A stretch of 12,181 bases of DNA from assembly GCA_046496815.1 (NCBI GenBank), contig JAWOGN010000043.1:1-12181 (forward strand), given 5' to 3'. Shown piece after piece: positions 7,105 through 12,181 of this stretch (the stretch's first letter is position 1; each line of letters starts with the position of its first letter). The notes under the pieces were generated by a model. The model saw only the letters and a list, made by a program, of their open reading frames with translations. It did not search any database and was not told the DNA's origin. A program made the position numbers and the translations under genes. This stretch comes from JAWOGN01 sp046496815. GTDB lineage: Bacteria; Desulfobacterota; DSM-4660; Desulfatiglandales; Desulfatiglandaceae.

Positions 7105-7123
7105 AAAAGCCGCCCGGGCTTTT
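7105..7123 (-). terminator. Putative intrinsic terminator downstream of the 7205-9610 operon
   Basis: The inverted repeat AAAAGCC (7105-7111) and GGCTTTT (7117-7123) encloses a 5-nt loop. On the minus strand it reads as a short stem ending in a run of T, about 80 nt past the stop of the last gene at 7205. The A/T flanks are symmetric, so it could work in both directions. The G-C part of the stem is short (three pairs), so strength is doubtful. The rest of 6953-7204 shows no gene. Confidence 0.45.
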
Positions 7124-7204
7124 GCAAAGCCTATGTCTCTAAGTCTGCAATAGATATGCAATGGGTTGATGTAGTGTTTAATGACGGTACCCATAGTAGG
7201 AGTC

Positions 7205-7759
7205 TCATGCCGGCTCTGCGTTGAAAATTCTAAAGCTGTTCAAAATTCTACCAAAGGTTTCGATATCTTTTGAGAAATAATGTCGCTTTGCTGCCGTGTA
7301 CCGGATGCCAAAGTACCTGCCCCCTGACAAAACCCCGTAGTATAGGGTTTTAAGTTTCAGACCATCCCTGTTCGTATAGGTGAACAGGATCCTAAAACCA
7401 TCTTGGCCATCTATTGTGGCCGGCACGTTTTCAAGGATTTCAAAATCCAAAACTGACTGATCGGCCGTAATCTCATCTATAACCACTTCTGCCGCCTCTT
7501 GGGGCAGCATGCCCGTTTTCATTTTCTTTTTGGTATGGCGAAAGGGTTTGTCCAAGTGGCGATCTTGAACGAGCACATATTGCAGAAAAGGGCCTTCCTT
7601 GCTGACCAGAAGATAAGTGTCCGTATCCAATCTCATCCATCCTTCCGGTATGTAAATGGAGAAATTGCGAGAGGGAGATTCATATGATCCTTTCGCATTG
7701 ATCCACGGTGCGCAGGCCGCAAGGATCATCAGTAGGGTCAGCATAATGGGCGTTTTCAT
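7205..7759 (-). CDS. Small lipoprotein with a PsbP-like domain
   Basis: This 184-aa exported protein is probably lipid-anchored. Residues 1-15 are a short hydrophobic signal ending in the lipobox LAAC with Cys16. The mature part (YESPSRNFSIYIPEGWMR, then FEILENVPATIDGQDGFRI and ending FGRILNSFRIF) resembles the PsbP/Mog1-like fold seen in many bacterial lipoproteins. Typical features are an opening 'IYIPEGW' strand and a closing 'FGRILNSFRI' helix-strand. No catalytic residues are evident. It follows the M48 gene by only 7 nt and is the last gene of a three-gene envelope operon, with a possible terminator at 7105-7123. Its role may be to partner the protease, but nothing in the sequence proves that. 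Confidence 0.82.
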   Translation of the reverse strand: MKTPIMLTLLMILAACAPWINAKGSYESPSRNFSIYIPEGWMRLDTDTYLLVSKEGPFLQYVLVQDRHLDKPFRHTKKKMKTGMLPQEAAEVVIDEITADQSVLDFEILENVPATIDGQDGFRILFTYTNRDGLKLKTLYYGVLSGGRYFGIRYTAAKRHYFSKDIETFGRILNSFRIFNAEPA

Positions 7760-7766
7760 TCTTATT

Positions 7767-8918
7767 CTACTTTACTGATTTGCACGCTTTTAAGTACGCC
7801 AAAATGTATGCTTCATCTCGTCTGTGAGGTGTAAGCGACAAACACGTTTCAAAAGATCTTTTTGCAAGTGCCTTCTTCCCTTCCTTGTAGTAAAGTAGGC
7901 CGATCGCTTTATAAATGTCGGGATAAAAGGGATTCAAACTGAGCGCTTTCTCGTAAAAGGCCTTCGCCTTTTCCGCATCATCTTCTTCCTCTCTTTGCCT
8001 GAAAATCTCACCCAAAAGGTAGTAAGGCCTTGCCTCATTTGGAGCAGATTTCAAGTACTTTTCTGCTCCCCTCTGTGCGGACTGAAATCGTCCTGCTTTC
8101 AAATCCAACCATGCGTTTTGAAGTATCACTTCTCGAGTATTCATCAGAAAAACTTCGGAATTCTGGGTTGCATGCCGGCCTTTTTCATAGGTGTTTTTAA
8201 GGAAGTTTTCACAGTTTTCAATACGTTTTCGAAGGCCTGGATGGCTACCAAAGAAAAAAGGCTCTCTCAGATTTTCTGCTTCAAGTTCCCGTTTCAGGTG
8301 ATCAAAAAGCTTGAGAGCTTCGCGCGGATCATAACCGGCATTTATCATCAGCTTAAGGCCGACCAAATCCGCTTCGGTTTCAAACTTCCGGGAATATCCG
8401 CTCCGTGAGATTCGCGAACCCAGAGTACCCAATCCGGCAGATTCAACCTCCGACTCTCCAACCCCGGTGCGCAACAGGTTTCTGTTTCTGACATATCGAA
8501 AGGTCCTTAGGGCGTGCCTATGCGTGCAGTGGGTCATCTCGTGACCCAAAAGCGCTGCGAGTTGCGCTTCATTGTCCATTCGGGCAAGAATTCCGGTATG
8601 GATATAAAGGGCTCCGTTTGGAAATGCGAACGCGTTTAAGTGAGGGTTTTTGAGAACCTTCACTTTAAAAGGCATCTGTGCCCAAACCTCAGGCGGCTGT
8701 AGCCTTTTTGCGATTTGTTCCAGATAATTATTCAACACATTATCGGAATATAAGAATCGGCTTCCGTCAAGAACCTCTTGTTCCGCCGCTGACCATCGCC
8801 AAAGTCTTTCCTCATCGCTTTCAACCCCATCGACAACCGCCGGCAACGGCCGAGTTTCAGCGGTCGTGCAAGCTGGTGCGGCAGCCCAAAGTATCAAAGT
8901 CAAGACCACATATCTCAT
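7767..8918 (-). CDS. M48 family metalloprotease with TPR repeats, second copy
   Basis: This is an exported zinc metalloprotease of 383 aa. The N terminus is a hydrophobic signal with a Cys at 17 (APAC), a poor lipobox, so it may be a lipoprotein or simply secreted. The M48 core is complete: NAFAFPNGALYIHTGIL at 95-111, HEMTH with His126, Glu127 and His130, probable zinc ligand Glu180 in ETEAD, and SHP at 225-227. Two or so TPR units lie at about 294-367 (YYLLGEIF, AFYEKALSLNP, YKAIGLLYY). It is distinct from the 715-2112 paralogue: shorter, with fewer TPRs and a longer N-terminal segment before the core. An AGGTG SD sits 5 nt before the ATG. The ATG overlaps the upstream lipoprotein stop as ATGA. 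An envelope protein quality-control role is inferred from the family. Confidence 0.93.
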   Translation of the reverse strand: MRYVVLTLILWAAAPACTTAETRPLPAVVDGVESDEERLWRWSAAEQEVLDGSRFLYSDNVLNNYLEQIAKRLQPPEVWAQMPFKVKVLKNPHLNAFAFPNGALYIHTGILARMDNEAQLAALLGHEMTHCTHRHALRTFRYVRNRNLLRTGVGESEVESAGLGTLGSRISRSGYSRKFETEADLVGLKLMINAGYDPREALKLFDHLKRELEAENLREPFFFGSHPGLRKRIENCENFLKNTYEKGRHATQNSEVFLMNTREVILQNAWLDLKAGRFQSAQRGAEKYLKSAPNEARPYYLLGEIFRQREEEDDAEKAKAFYEKALSLNPFYPDIYKAIGLLYYKEGKKALAKRSFETCLSLTPHRRDEAYILAYLKACKSVK

Positions 8919-9610
8919 CCGTTCACCTCAGGGTAAAACCTGATGATATTTTCCATAACTTCAGCCGCATGCTTTGGGTCTCGAAGGCCGCTTTCACCCC
9001 GGAAACCGCTTACGCAATACCACAGGATGTTTCCCGAAGCATCCGCCACAGCCACACTGACGAATCCATCTTCTCCTCCCGGCAACACATTATCCATCGC
9101 ATGCACAAATATCAGTGAATCCGCGCCTAACTTCCGTAAGAGTCCATCGATGGGGCCTAATGCGTAGTGGAAATTTTTCTTCTTTTCCGGAAATAACTGT
9201 GGGCCGTACGCATGCAACCGGATGGATTTGTTCACAGACCTGTAAAGGGCTTGGATTTCTTCAATTTCCGCTTCTGTTCCCTCGTCTCCAGTGACAGGTT
9301 TTATGTGGTAGCCTCTTTTCTCAAATTCCATTATCAGTGCCTGAACCAAATTTTTCCTGCCGATTGCGGACCAGTCCTCTCTGGATTCGACGACACCATA
9401 CCCTGTCACTTCATAAAATTTCATATCGCAAGGCATCAGCCCCCCCAGATCTAGATGCCCTGCTTTTGTTCTAAATTCCGGGTGAGCCCGATATGCAGGT
9501 GACGCACAGCCAAACAGCATCATGGAAGTGCAGACAATCGTCCAAAGGTTCCAAGCCCATCTGCGAGCCGCACTGCCTCGCGCGCATTCTAATGCTCTTT
9601 GTAAATTCAT
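8915..9610 (-). CDS. Putative lipoprotein of unknown function
   Basis: This 231-aa protein is not one I recognise. Residues about 16-34 form a positively charged then hydrophobic export signal ending in the lipobox LFGC, with Cys35 as the likely lipidated residue. The signal is longer than usual at the N terminus, so a later start is possible. The mature domain alternates strands and helices (DMKFYEVTGYGVV, NLVQALIMEFEKRGYHI, LLRKLGADSLIFVHAMD, GFVSVAVADASGNILWYCV). The 'ADSLIFVHA ... VAVADASGNILWY' layout recalls small periplasmic lipoproteins of the GNA1162/CsgG-like type, but I would not name it. It is the first gene of the operon and its stop overlaps the M48 start. No clear promoter pair is visible in 9611-9760. 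Confidence 0.8.
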   Translation of the reverse strand: MNLQRALECARGSAARRWAWNLWTIVCTSMMLFGCASPAYRAHPEFRTKAGHLDLGGLMPCDMKFYEVTGYGVVESREDWSAIGRKNLVQALIMEFEKRGYHIKPVTGDEGTEAEIEEIQALYRSVNKSIRLHAYGPQLFPEKKKNFHYALGPIDGLLRKLGADSLIFVHAMDNVLPGGEDGFVSVAVADASGNILWYCVSGFRGESGLRDPKHAAEVMENIIRFYPEVNG

Positions 9611-9761
9611 TATTTGCCGTGGCTGGGACGTCTCGTTTTATCTGCGAAAAGTGAAAAATGCGCCCGTCCCTCAAGATACTCGAAGGACATGCAAGAAACA
9701 TGCAACGATTTATATCCTAAAATATTAAATGAATTTCATACACTTATGCGATATAAAGACA

Positions 9762-9815
9762 GACACTGTTGATGCGGAGTGTCAAGAATTGTTAGATGAC
9801 GTCGAGAATTGTCAG
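9762..9815. repeat. Short inverted repeat followed by an imperfect 20-bp tandem repeat
   Basis: GACACT (9762-9767) and AGTGTC (9778-9783) form a perfect 6-bp inverted repeat around a 10-nt loop. They run into two adjacent 20-bp units beginning at 9781 and 9801. These share the pattern GTC(A/G)AGAATTGT(T/C)AG and differ mainly in their last five bases. The position, 150-200 bp upstream of the 9610 operon start, would allow an operator, but it could equally be a decayed mobile or REP-like element. Confidence 0.45.
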
Positions 9816-9858
9816 GGACAGAGAAACGTTTGTGCGGCACCCCACTAAGACAGCGATG

Positions 9859-9910
9859 TCTGAACGAAAACAGGAGTTTCTTCAAAGATCAAAAAAGATG
9901 AAAATTATAA
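9859..9910 (+). repeat. Dispersed intergenic repeat, copy 2
   Basis: This is the second copy of the element at 529-582, in the same orientation. It shares the 13-nt block TCTGAACGAAAAC and a 24-nt 3' block with four mismatches, separated by a diverged middle. The flanks on both sides are unrelated to those of copy 1. Confidence 0.45.
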
Positions 9911-10093
9911 ACACAGAAATACAGAGCCCAAAAAGGGTTCTTTCGCAGGTCTCGCGATGTAAAAAGAGATGGCCGGGGGCAGAAGACACGAGGAACAGAT
10001 GACGTTTAAAAACCGTGATGCATGAATGCACGGCAAGACGTTGTGCCACCGATTGAACACGTTTTTCGAGGGCCGTTTAGGCATTGCACCCAG

Positions 10094-10192
10094 TTAAGAA
10101 ACGGAATACGCATCGACATCCAATATCTTGTCAAGGATAAGGGCGGCGACGATGAATCCTACAATGCAATAAATTACAACCTCATCGATCAT
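10094..10192 (-). CDS. 32-aa single-span membrane micropeptide
   Basis: This is a very short ORF encoding 32 residues. It starts MIDEVVIYCIV and carries a continuous hydrophobic stretch at about residues 5-20 (VVIYCIVGFIVAALIL). An acidic, polar tail follows (DKILDVDAYSVS). A strong ribosome binding site GGGAGG (10200-10205) lies 7 nt upstream of the ATG. A second ATG inside that spacer opens only a four-codon frame and is too close to the SD. Codons in the hydrophobic part are G/C-ending where choice exists, as in neighbouring genes. I do not recognise it. It could be a small membrane regulator or a type I toxin-like peptide. Without homologues the call depends on the SD and the clear transmembrane pattern. 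Confidence 0.5.
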   Translation of the reverse strand: MIDEVVIYCIVGFIVAALILDKILDVDAYSVS

Positions 10193-10303
10193 TCATGATC
10201 CTCCCTTTTTCCGATGTTGGGAAATAAAGTCGGCATACAAGGTTTTTATCGGCATAGAGCGAATTTCCTTGAGAGAAATCGACCAAAAGATTTAGGAGAA
10301 CAT

Positions 10304-10369
10304 ATGAACCCCGTTAACGGTCGGAATGAAAAGGGGGTGCGGATAAATGTTCCGGTGGCTGATGAATAG
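10304..10369 (+). CDS. Possible 21-codon leader or truncated ORF
   Basis: An AGGAG (10294-10298) sits 5 nt before an ATG that opens 21 codons ending in TAG (MNPVNGRNEK..., polar, no membrane segment). The SD and spacing are as good as for any gene in this window, but the peptide is short and featureless. It may be a leader peptide, the start of a gene broken by an early stop, or chance. Its start is divergent from that of the 32-aa peptide, 111 bp away. I see no continuation of a protein in other frames before the tRNA-Arg gene. Confidence 0.25.
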   Translation: MNPVNGRNEKGVRINVPVADE

Positions 10370-10458
10370 GGTCAGCGGATTAATTAGATGACGTTTGAGG
10401 GGAGTTGCCGGCGAATGGAGGCATCCAAAACGAGGCGTGAACGCATCATGCAAAAATC

Positions 10459-10535
10459 TGGTGCCCCCGGCATGACTCGAACATGCGGCACCCAGATTAG
10501 GAATCTGGTGCTCTATCCACCTGAGCTACGGGGGC
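10459..10535 (-). tRNA. tRNA-Arg (anticodon CCU)
   Basis: This 77-nt gene folds fully. The acceptor stem GCCCCCG pairs with CGGGGGC, followed by TA, a D stem GCTC/GAGC, an anticodon stem CCAGA/TCTGG with loop TTCCTAA, a five-base variable loop, and a T arm GCATG-TTCGAGT-CATGC. Discriminator A and an encoded CCA end the gene. Anticodon CCT reads AGG, hence arginine. A T-run (ATTTTTG) follows the CCA and may end transcription. Confidence 0.97.
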
Positions 10536-10546
10536 ACAGGGTTATG

Positions 10547-10574
10547 TCTTTATCATAAGCGCACCGATTGTCAA
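10547..10574 (-). promoter_or_regulatory. Putative promoter of the tRNA-Arg gene
   Basis: On the minus strand a perfect TTGACA (10569-10574) is followed by 16 nt and TAAAGA (10547-10552). The -10 match is poor (3 of 6), and the start point would fall only a few bases before the mature tRNA 5' end at 10535. The exact -35 box and its position make a promoter likely, but the -10 assignment is uncertain. Confidence 0.5.
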
Positions 10575-10607
10575 ATTATTTCGCGCTCGCGTTTTTTCAA
10601 AAAAACG

Positions 10608-10635
10608 TTGATTAAACCTTCAGTTTCCCTATAAT
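10608..10635 (+). promoter_or_regulatory. Promoter of the tRNA-Ala gene
   Basis: TTGATT (10608-10613), a 16-nt spacer and a perfect TATAAT (10630-10635) lie 32 bp before the tRNA 5' end, so transcription should begin near 10642. A run of seven A just upstream of the -35 box (10599-10605) is placed like an UP element. It is part of a small perfect palindrome, CGTTTTTT/AAAAAACG (10590-10607). Confidence 0.75.
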
Positions 10636-10667
10636 CTAATAAATGTCCGCGAGAGACAAAGGTGCAA

Positions 10668-10743
10668 GGGGGTGTAGCTCAGTTGGGAGAGCGGTACGTT
10701 CGCAACGTACAGGTCGGCGGTTCGATCCCGCTCACCTCCACCA
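10668..10743 (+). tRNA. tRNA-Ala (anticodon CGC)
   Basis: This 76-nt gene has acceptor stem GGGGGTG/CACCTCC, D stem GCTC/GAGC, anticodon stem GTACG/CGTAC with loop TTCGCAA, and T arm GGCGG-TTCGATC-CCGCT. Discriminator A and an encoded CCA follow. The anticodon CGC reads GCG (Ala). The third acceptor pair is G-U, the main alanine identity element recognised by AlaRS, which independently confirms the assignment. Confidence 0.97.
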
Positions 10744-11036
10744 ATAATATCATGGCCTTTGACACCATGCTTTCCAAAGAATAACTTTTTTACTATCTTC
10801 AAGAAAGCATTTCTATAAAGATCCCCATTATTATTGACTATTACAAGCGTTATCCTATCTCAAAAGCGGTTCCTTCCCCACCTCTGAATGCCCTCCCCTC
10901 ATCAACCCGATTTCCAGACAAAATGAAGGACTCCCCATCATGGGTCCACTTTCTGCTTCACACCCAACTCGAAATTCTCTATGCTTCGGCTTCAAAAAAG
11001 CGAGTTTTATCACCATTACCAGATCGAGGCCGGGCA
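10744..11036. other. Spacer between tRNA-Ala and the recQ region
   Basis: No supported gene lies here. A weak inverted repeat CATGG/CCATG (about 10751-10769) followed at a distance by a T-run could end the tRNA transcript. A TTGACT (10834-10839) with TATCTC 16 nt later is a poor promoter candidate for the downstream ORFs. A minus-strand frame (10855-11106) and a plus-strand frame (10981-11247) are open across part of it, but neither has a ribosome binding site or a recognisable product. Confidence 0.4.
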
Positions 11037-11156
11037 ATGGGTCCGGAGGACGGGGATCGAGCCGAGCGGGTTTGTCATGATCGGGACCGGGACGCAATGC
11101 TTGCAAACATTGAAAATGCCGTTCAAATTGCCGAGCAAATTTTTAGGGCGGTATGA
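11037..11156 (+). CDS. Possible short ORF, first of an ATGA-linked chain into recQ
   Basis: These 39 codons start at an ATG with GAGG 7 nt upstream. The frame itself is open further back, to an ATG at 10923 (77 aa) with no SD. The C-terminal half (DAMLANIENAVQIAEQIFRAV, taken as two adjoining pieces) reads like an amphipathic helix. The stop overlaps the next ORF's ATG as ATGA. I recognise no family. It may be a real small gene, a remnant of a longer gene, or chance, and a competing plus frame is open through the same DNA. Confidence 0.25.
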   Translation: MGPEDGDRAERVCHDRDRDAMLANIENAVQIAEQIFRAV

Positions 11157-11338
11157 TCTCGTTGGGCAACACGGAAGCCTTTACGGTGCTGTCAGGGTTT
11201 TTGAAAGACCTGCCCCCTCCGAAGACGATCCAGGAAGTCCATTTTAGAAGAGATATCCTGAGATATTTACGTCGATCAAAAGCAAAAGATGAAAATGATC
11301 CTGGCACAGTAACGGCCCGAAAGCGAGGGAATGAATGA
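11153..11338 (+). CDS. Short hypothetical ORF overlapping the recQ start
   Basis: This frame has 61 codons, with AGGG about 7 nt before the ATG. The product starts MISLGNTEAFTVLSGFLKDL, has a Pro-rich turn (PPPK), then a basic stretch (HFRRDILRYLRRSK). The stop overlaps the recQ ATG as ATGA, so translation of the two would be coupled. The first half uses mostly G/C-ending codons, the second half does not. No family is recognised and there is no cysteine or membrane segment. It could be a small DNA-associated partner of recQ, but that is speculation. A competing frame (10981-11247) overlaps its first half. Confidence 0.33.
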   Translation: MISLGNTEAFTVLSGFLKDLPPPKTIQEVHFRRDILRYLRRSKAKDENDPGTVTARKRGNE

Positions 11339-12181
11339 GCGCGGGAGATGCGCCGCAGCATATCCTTAAAAACGTGTTCGGGTACGATACATTCCGGCCC
11401 CTTCAGGAAGAGACCATCCGTAATGTCCTGACCAGGCTCGACACCCTCGTCATCATGCCCACAGGGGGTGGGAAGTCCCTGTGTTATCAGGTCCCCGCGC
11501 TCCTTTTTCCGGGCCTGACCATTGTTTTCTCCCCCCTGATCTCGCTCATGAAAGACCAGGTGGAGCAGCTGGTCCAGGCAGGAGCACCGGCCGCATGCCT
11601 GAACAGCTCATTGACGACAGGAGAATTTCGACGCAATGTAAAGGCCGTAAAGGACGGAGCCGTTAAACTTCTCTACATGGCGCCCGAGGCGCTGCTACGG
11701 ACCAGCACGCTGGCGCTTTTGTCGTCGCTTCGGGTGGACTGCCTGGTCATCGACGAGGCCCACTGCATCTCCGAGTGGGGTCACGACTTCCGTCCGGAAT
11801 ACCGGCAAATCGCCGAGGTCAGAGGCCGCTTTCCGGATGCGGTATGCATGGCCCTGACCGCAACGGCCACGCTCAGGGTACGGAAAGATATCAAGATCAG
11901 CCTCGGATTCAGGGATGCCAATGAATTTGTGGGAAGCTTCAATCGTCCAAATCTCTTTCTCCGAGTGGACCACAAAATTGATCCTTTTGAACAAACAGTT
12001 AAATTTATTGATGAATTTTTGGAACAGTCGGGGATCATCTACTGCTTTTCGCGGCGCCAGGTGGATGACCTGTCCCAGAGCCTTGGCAATAGGGGATGTT
12101 CGGTCCGGCCTTATCACGCAGGTCTGTCAGATGACGAGCGCAACAAAAATCAGGAGCTGTTTATCAGAGATGATGTCCAGA
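11335..12181 (+). CDS. recQ: ATP-dependent DNA helicase RecQ, N-terminal part (runs off the window)
   Basis: RecQ is a 3'-5' superfamily 2 DNA helicase acting in recombination and repair of stalled forks. The first 282 residues are present and contain the helicase motifs in order: motif 0 FRPLQEETI (20-28), Walker A MPTGGGKS (41-48) followed by LCYQVPA, motif Ia region FSPLISLMKDQ (65-75), DEAH box 140-143 with CISEWGHDFRPEY (the RecQ-specific aromatic-rich loop), motif III ALTATA (173-178), then IIYCFSRRQVDDLS and YHAGLSDDER in the second RecA-like domain. The RQC and HRDC domains would lie beyond the edge. The ATG at 11335 has GAGGGA a few bases upstream and overlaps the preceding short ORF as ATGA. 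Confidence 0.96.
   Translation, partial: MSAGDAPQHILKNVFGYDTFRPLQEETIRNVLTRLDTLVIMPTGGGKSLCYQVPALLFPGLTIVFSPLISLMKDQVEQLVQAGAPAACLNSSLTTGEFRRNVKAVKDGAVKLLYMAPEALLRTSTLALLSSLRVDCLVIDEAHCISEWGHDFRPEYRQIAEVRGRFPDAVCMALTATATLRVRKDIKISLGFRDANEFVGSFNRPNLFLRVDHKIDPFEQTVKFIDEFLEQSGIIYCFSRRQVDDLSQSLGNRGCSVRPYHAGLSDDERNKNQELFIRDDVQ

Larger units (their letters stand above)
9611..10093. other. Gene-poor spacer upstream of the lipoprotein/M48 operon
   Basis: No convincing gene is visible on either strand across these 480 bases. The only open frame of note (9796-10002, plus) lacks an SD and runs straight through a dispersed repeat. The stretch is AT-rich around 9700-9760 and contains short repeats listed separately. 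The promoter of the 7205-9610 operon should lie here, but I cannot point to a good -35/-10 pair. Confidence 0.5.

Noticed and set aside
9796..10002. 68-codon plus-strand frame upstream of the 32-aa peptide
   Set aside because: It has no ribosome binding site, an unremarkable basic composition, and its first half runs through the dispersed repeat at 9859-9910. Treated as non-coding.
10387..10458. Plus-strand ATG frame running into tRNA-Arg antisense
   Set aside because: It has no SD and its continuation is simply the complement of the tRNA gene.
10459..10743. Integration site (att duplication) of a mobile element at the tRNA genes
   Set aside because: No second copy of either tRNA 3' end and no integrase or transposase gene is present in the window.
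10855..11106. 83-codon minus-strand frame next to tRNA-Ala
   Set aside because: No SD, low-complexity Pro/Arg-rich start, and it overlaps plus-strand frames with better support. Probably an antisense shadow.
10981..11247. 88-codon plus-strand frame before recQ
   Set aside because: No SD at its start and it competes with the ATGA-linked frames. The ending does not connect to recQ. I cannot exclude it, but the linked frames have more signals.
1..12181. CRISPR array, insertion sequence, phage genes or toxin-antitoxin operon
   Set aside because: No regularly spaced direct repeats, no transposase or phage-like protein, and no recognisable toxin-antitoxin pair. The only possible exception is the uncharacterised 32-aa membrane peptide.

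Overview
The window looks like chromosomal DNA from a Gram-negative bacterium, most likely a member of the Desulfobacterota (former Deltaproteobacteria). The evidence is a rplU-rpmA-obg-nadD-rsfS run followed by a BepA-like M48 peptidase, several lipoprotein-type signal peptides, and hybrid-histidine-kinase ancestry in one signalling protein. The taxonomic call is an inference from gene style and order, not from a marker search.

Layout. Positions 1-526 hold the end of an unrecognised plus-strand gene. Positions 715-4961 are a compact minus-strand housekeeping operon. In transcription order it reads rplU (L21), rpmA (L27), obg (ribosome-assembly GTPase), nadD (NAD synthesis), rsfS (ribosome silencing) and an M48 zinc metalloprotease with TPRs. 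A good sigma70-type promoter lies at 4994-5022, and the last three genes overlap. Positions 5285-6919 hold a two-gene signalling pair: a STAS-like protein followed by a hybrid-kinase relative. In the latter the phospho-accepting His and key ATP-site residues are gone while the receiver domain is intact. Positions 7205-9610 are a second minus-strand operon of three envelope proteins: a lipoprotein, a second M48/TPR metalloprotease and a small PsbP-like lipoprotein. The genes are coupled by an ATGA overlap and a 7-nt gap.

From 9611 to about 11330 the DNA is gene-poor. It contains short repeats, a 32-codon membrane-peptide ORF with a strong ribosome binding site, and two divergently oriented tRNA genes, Arg(CCU) on minus and Ala(CGC) on plus. 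Each tRNA has a recognisable promoter, and they face away from a 132-bp spacer. Next come two very short ORFs that chain by ATGA overlaps into the last gene, recQ, which runs off the right edge.

The items most worth a second look are the degenerate kinase/STAS pair, the second M48 operon, the overlooked 32-aa membrane peptide, the ATGA chain into recQ, and a roughly 50-bp dispersed repeat found at 529-582 and 9859-9910.
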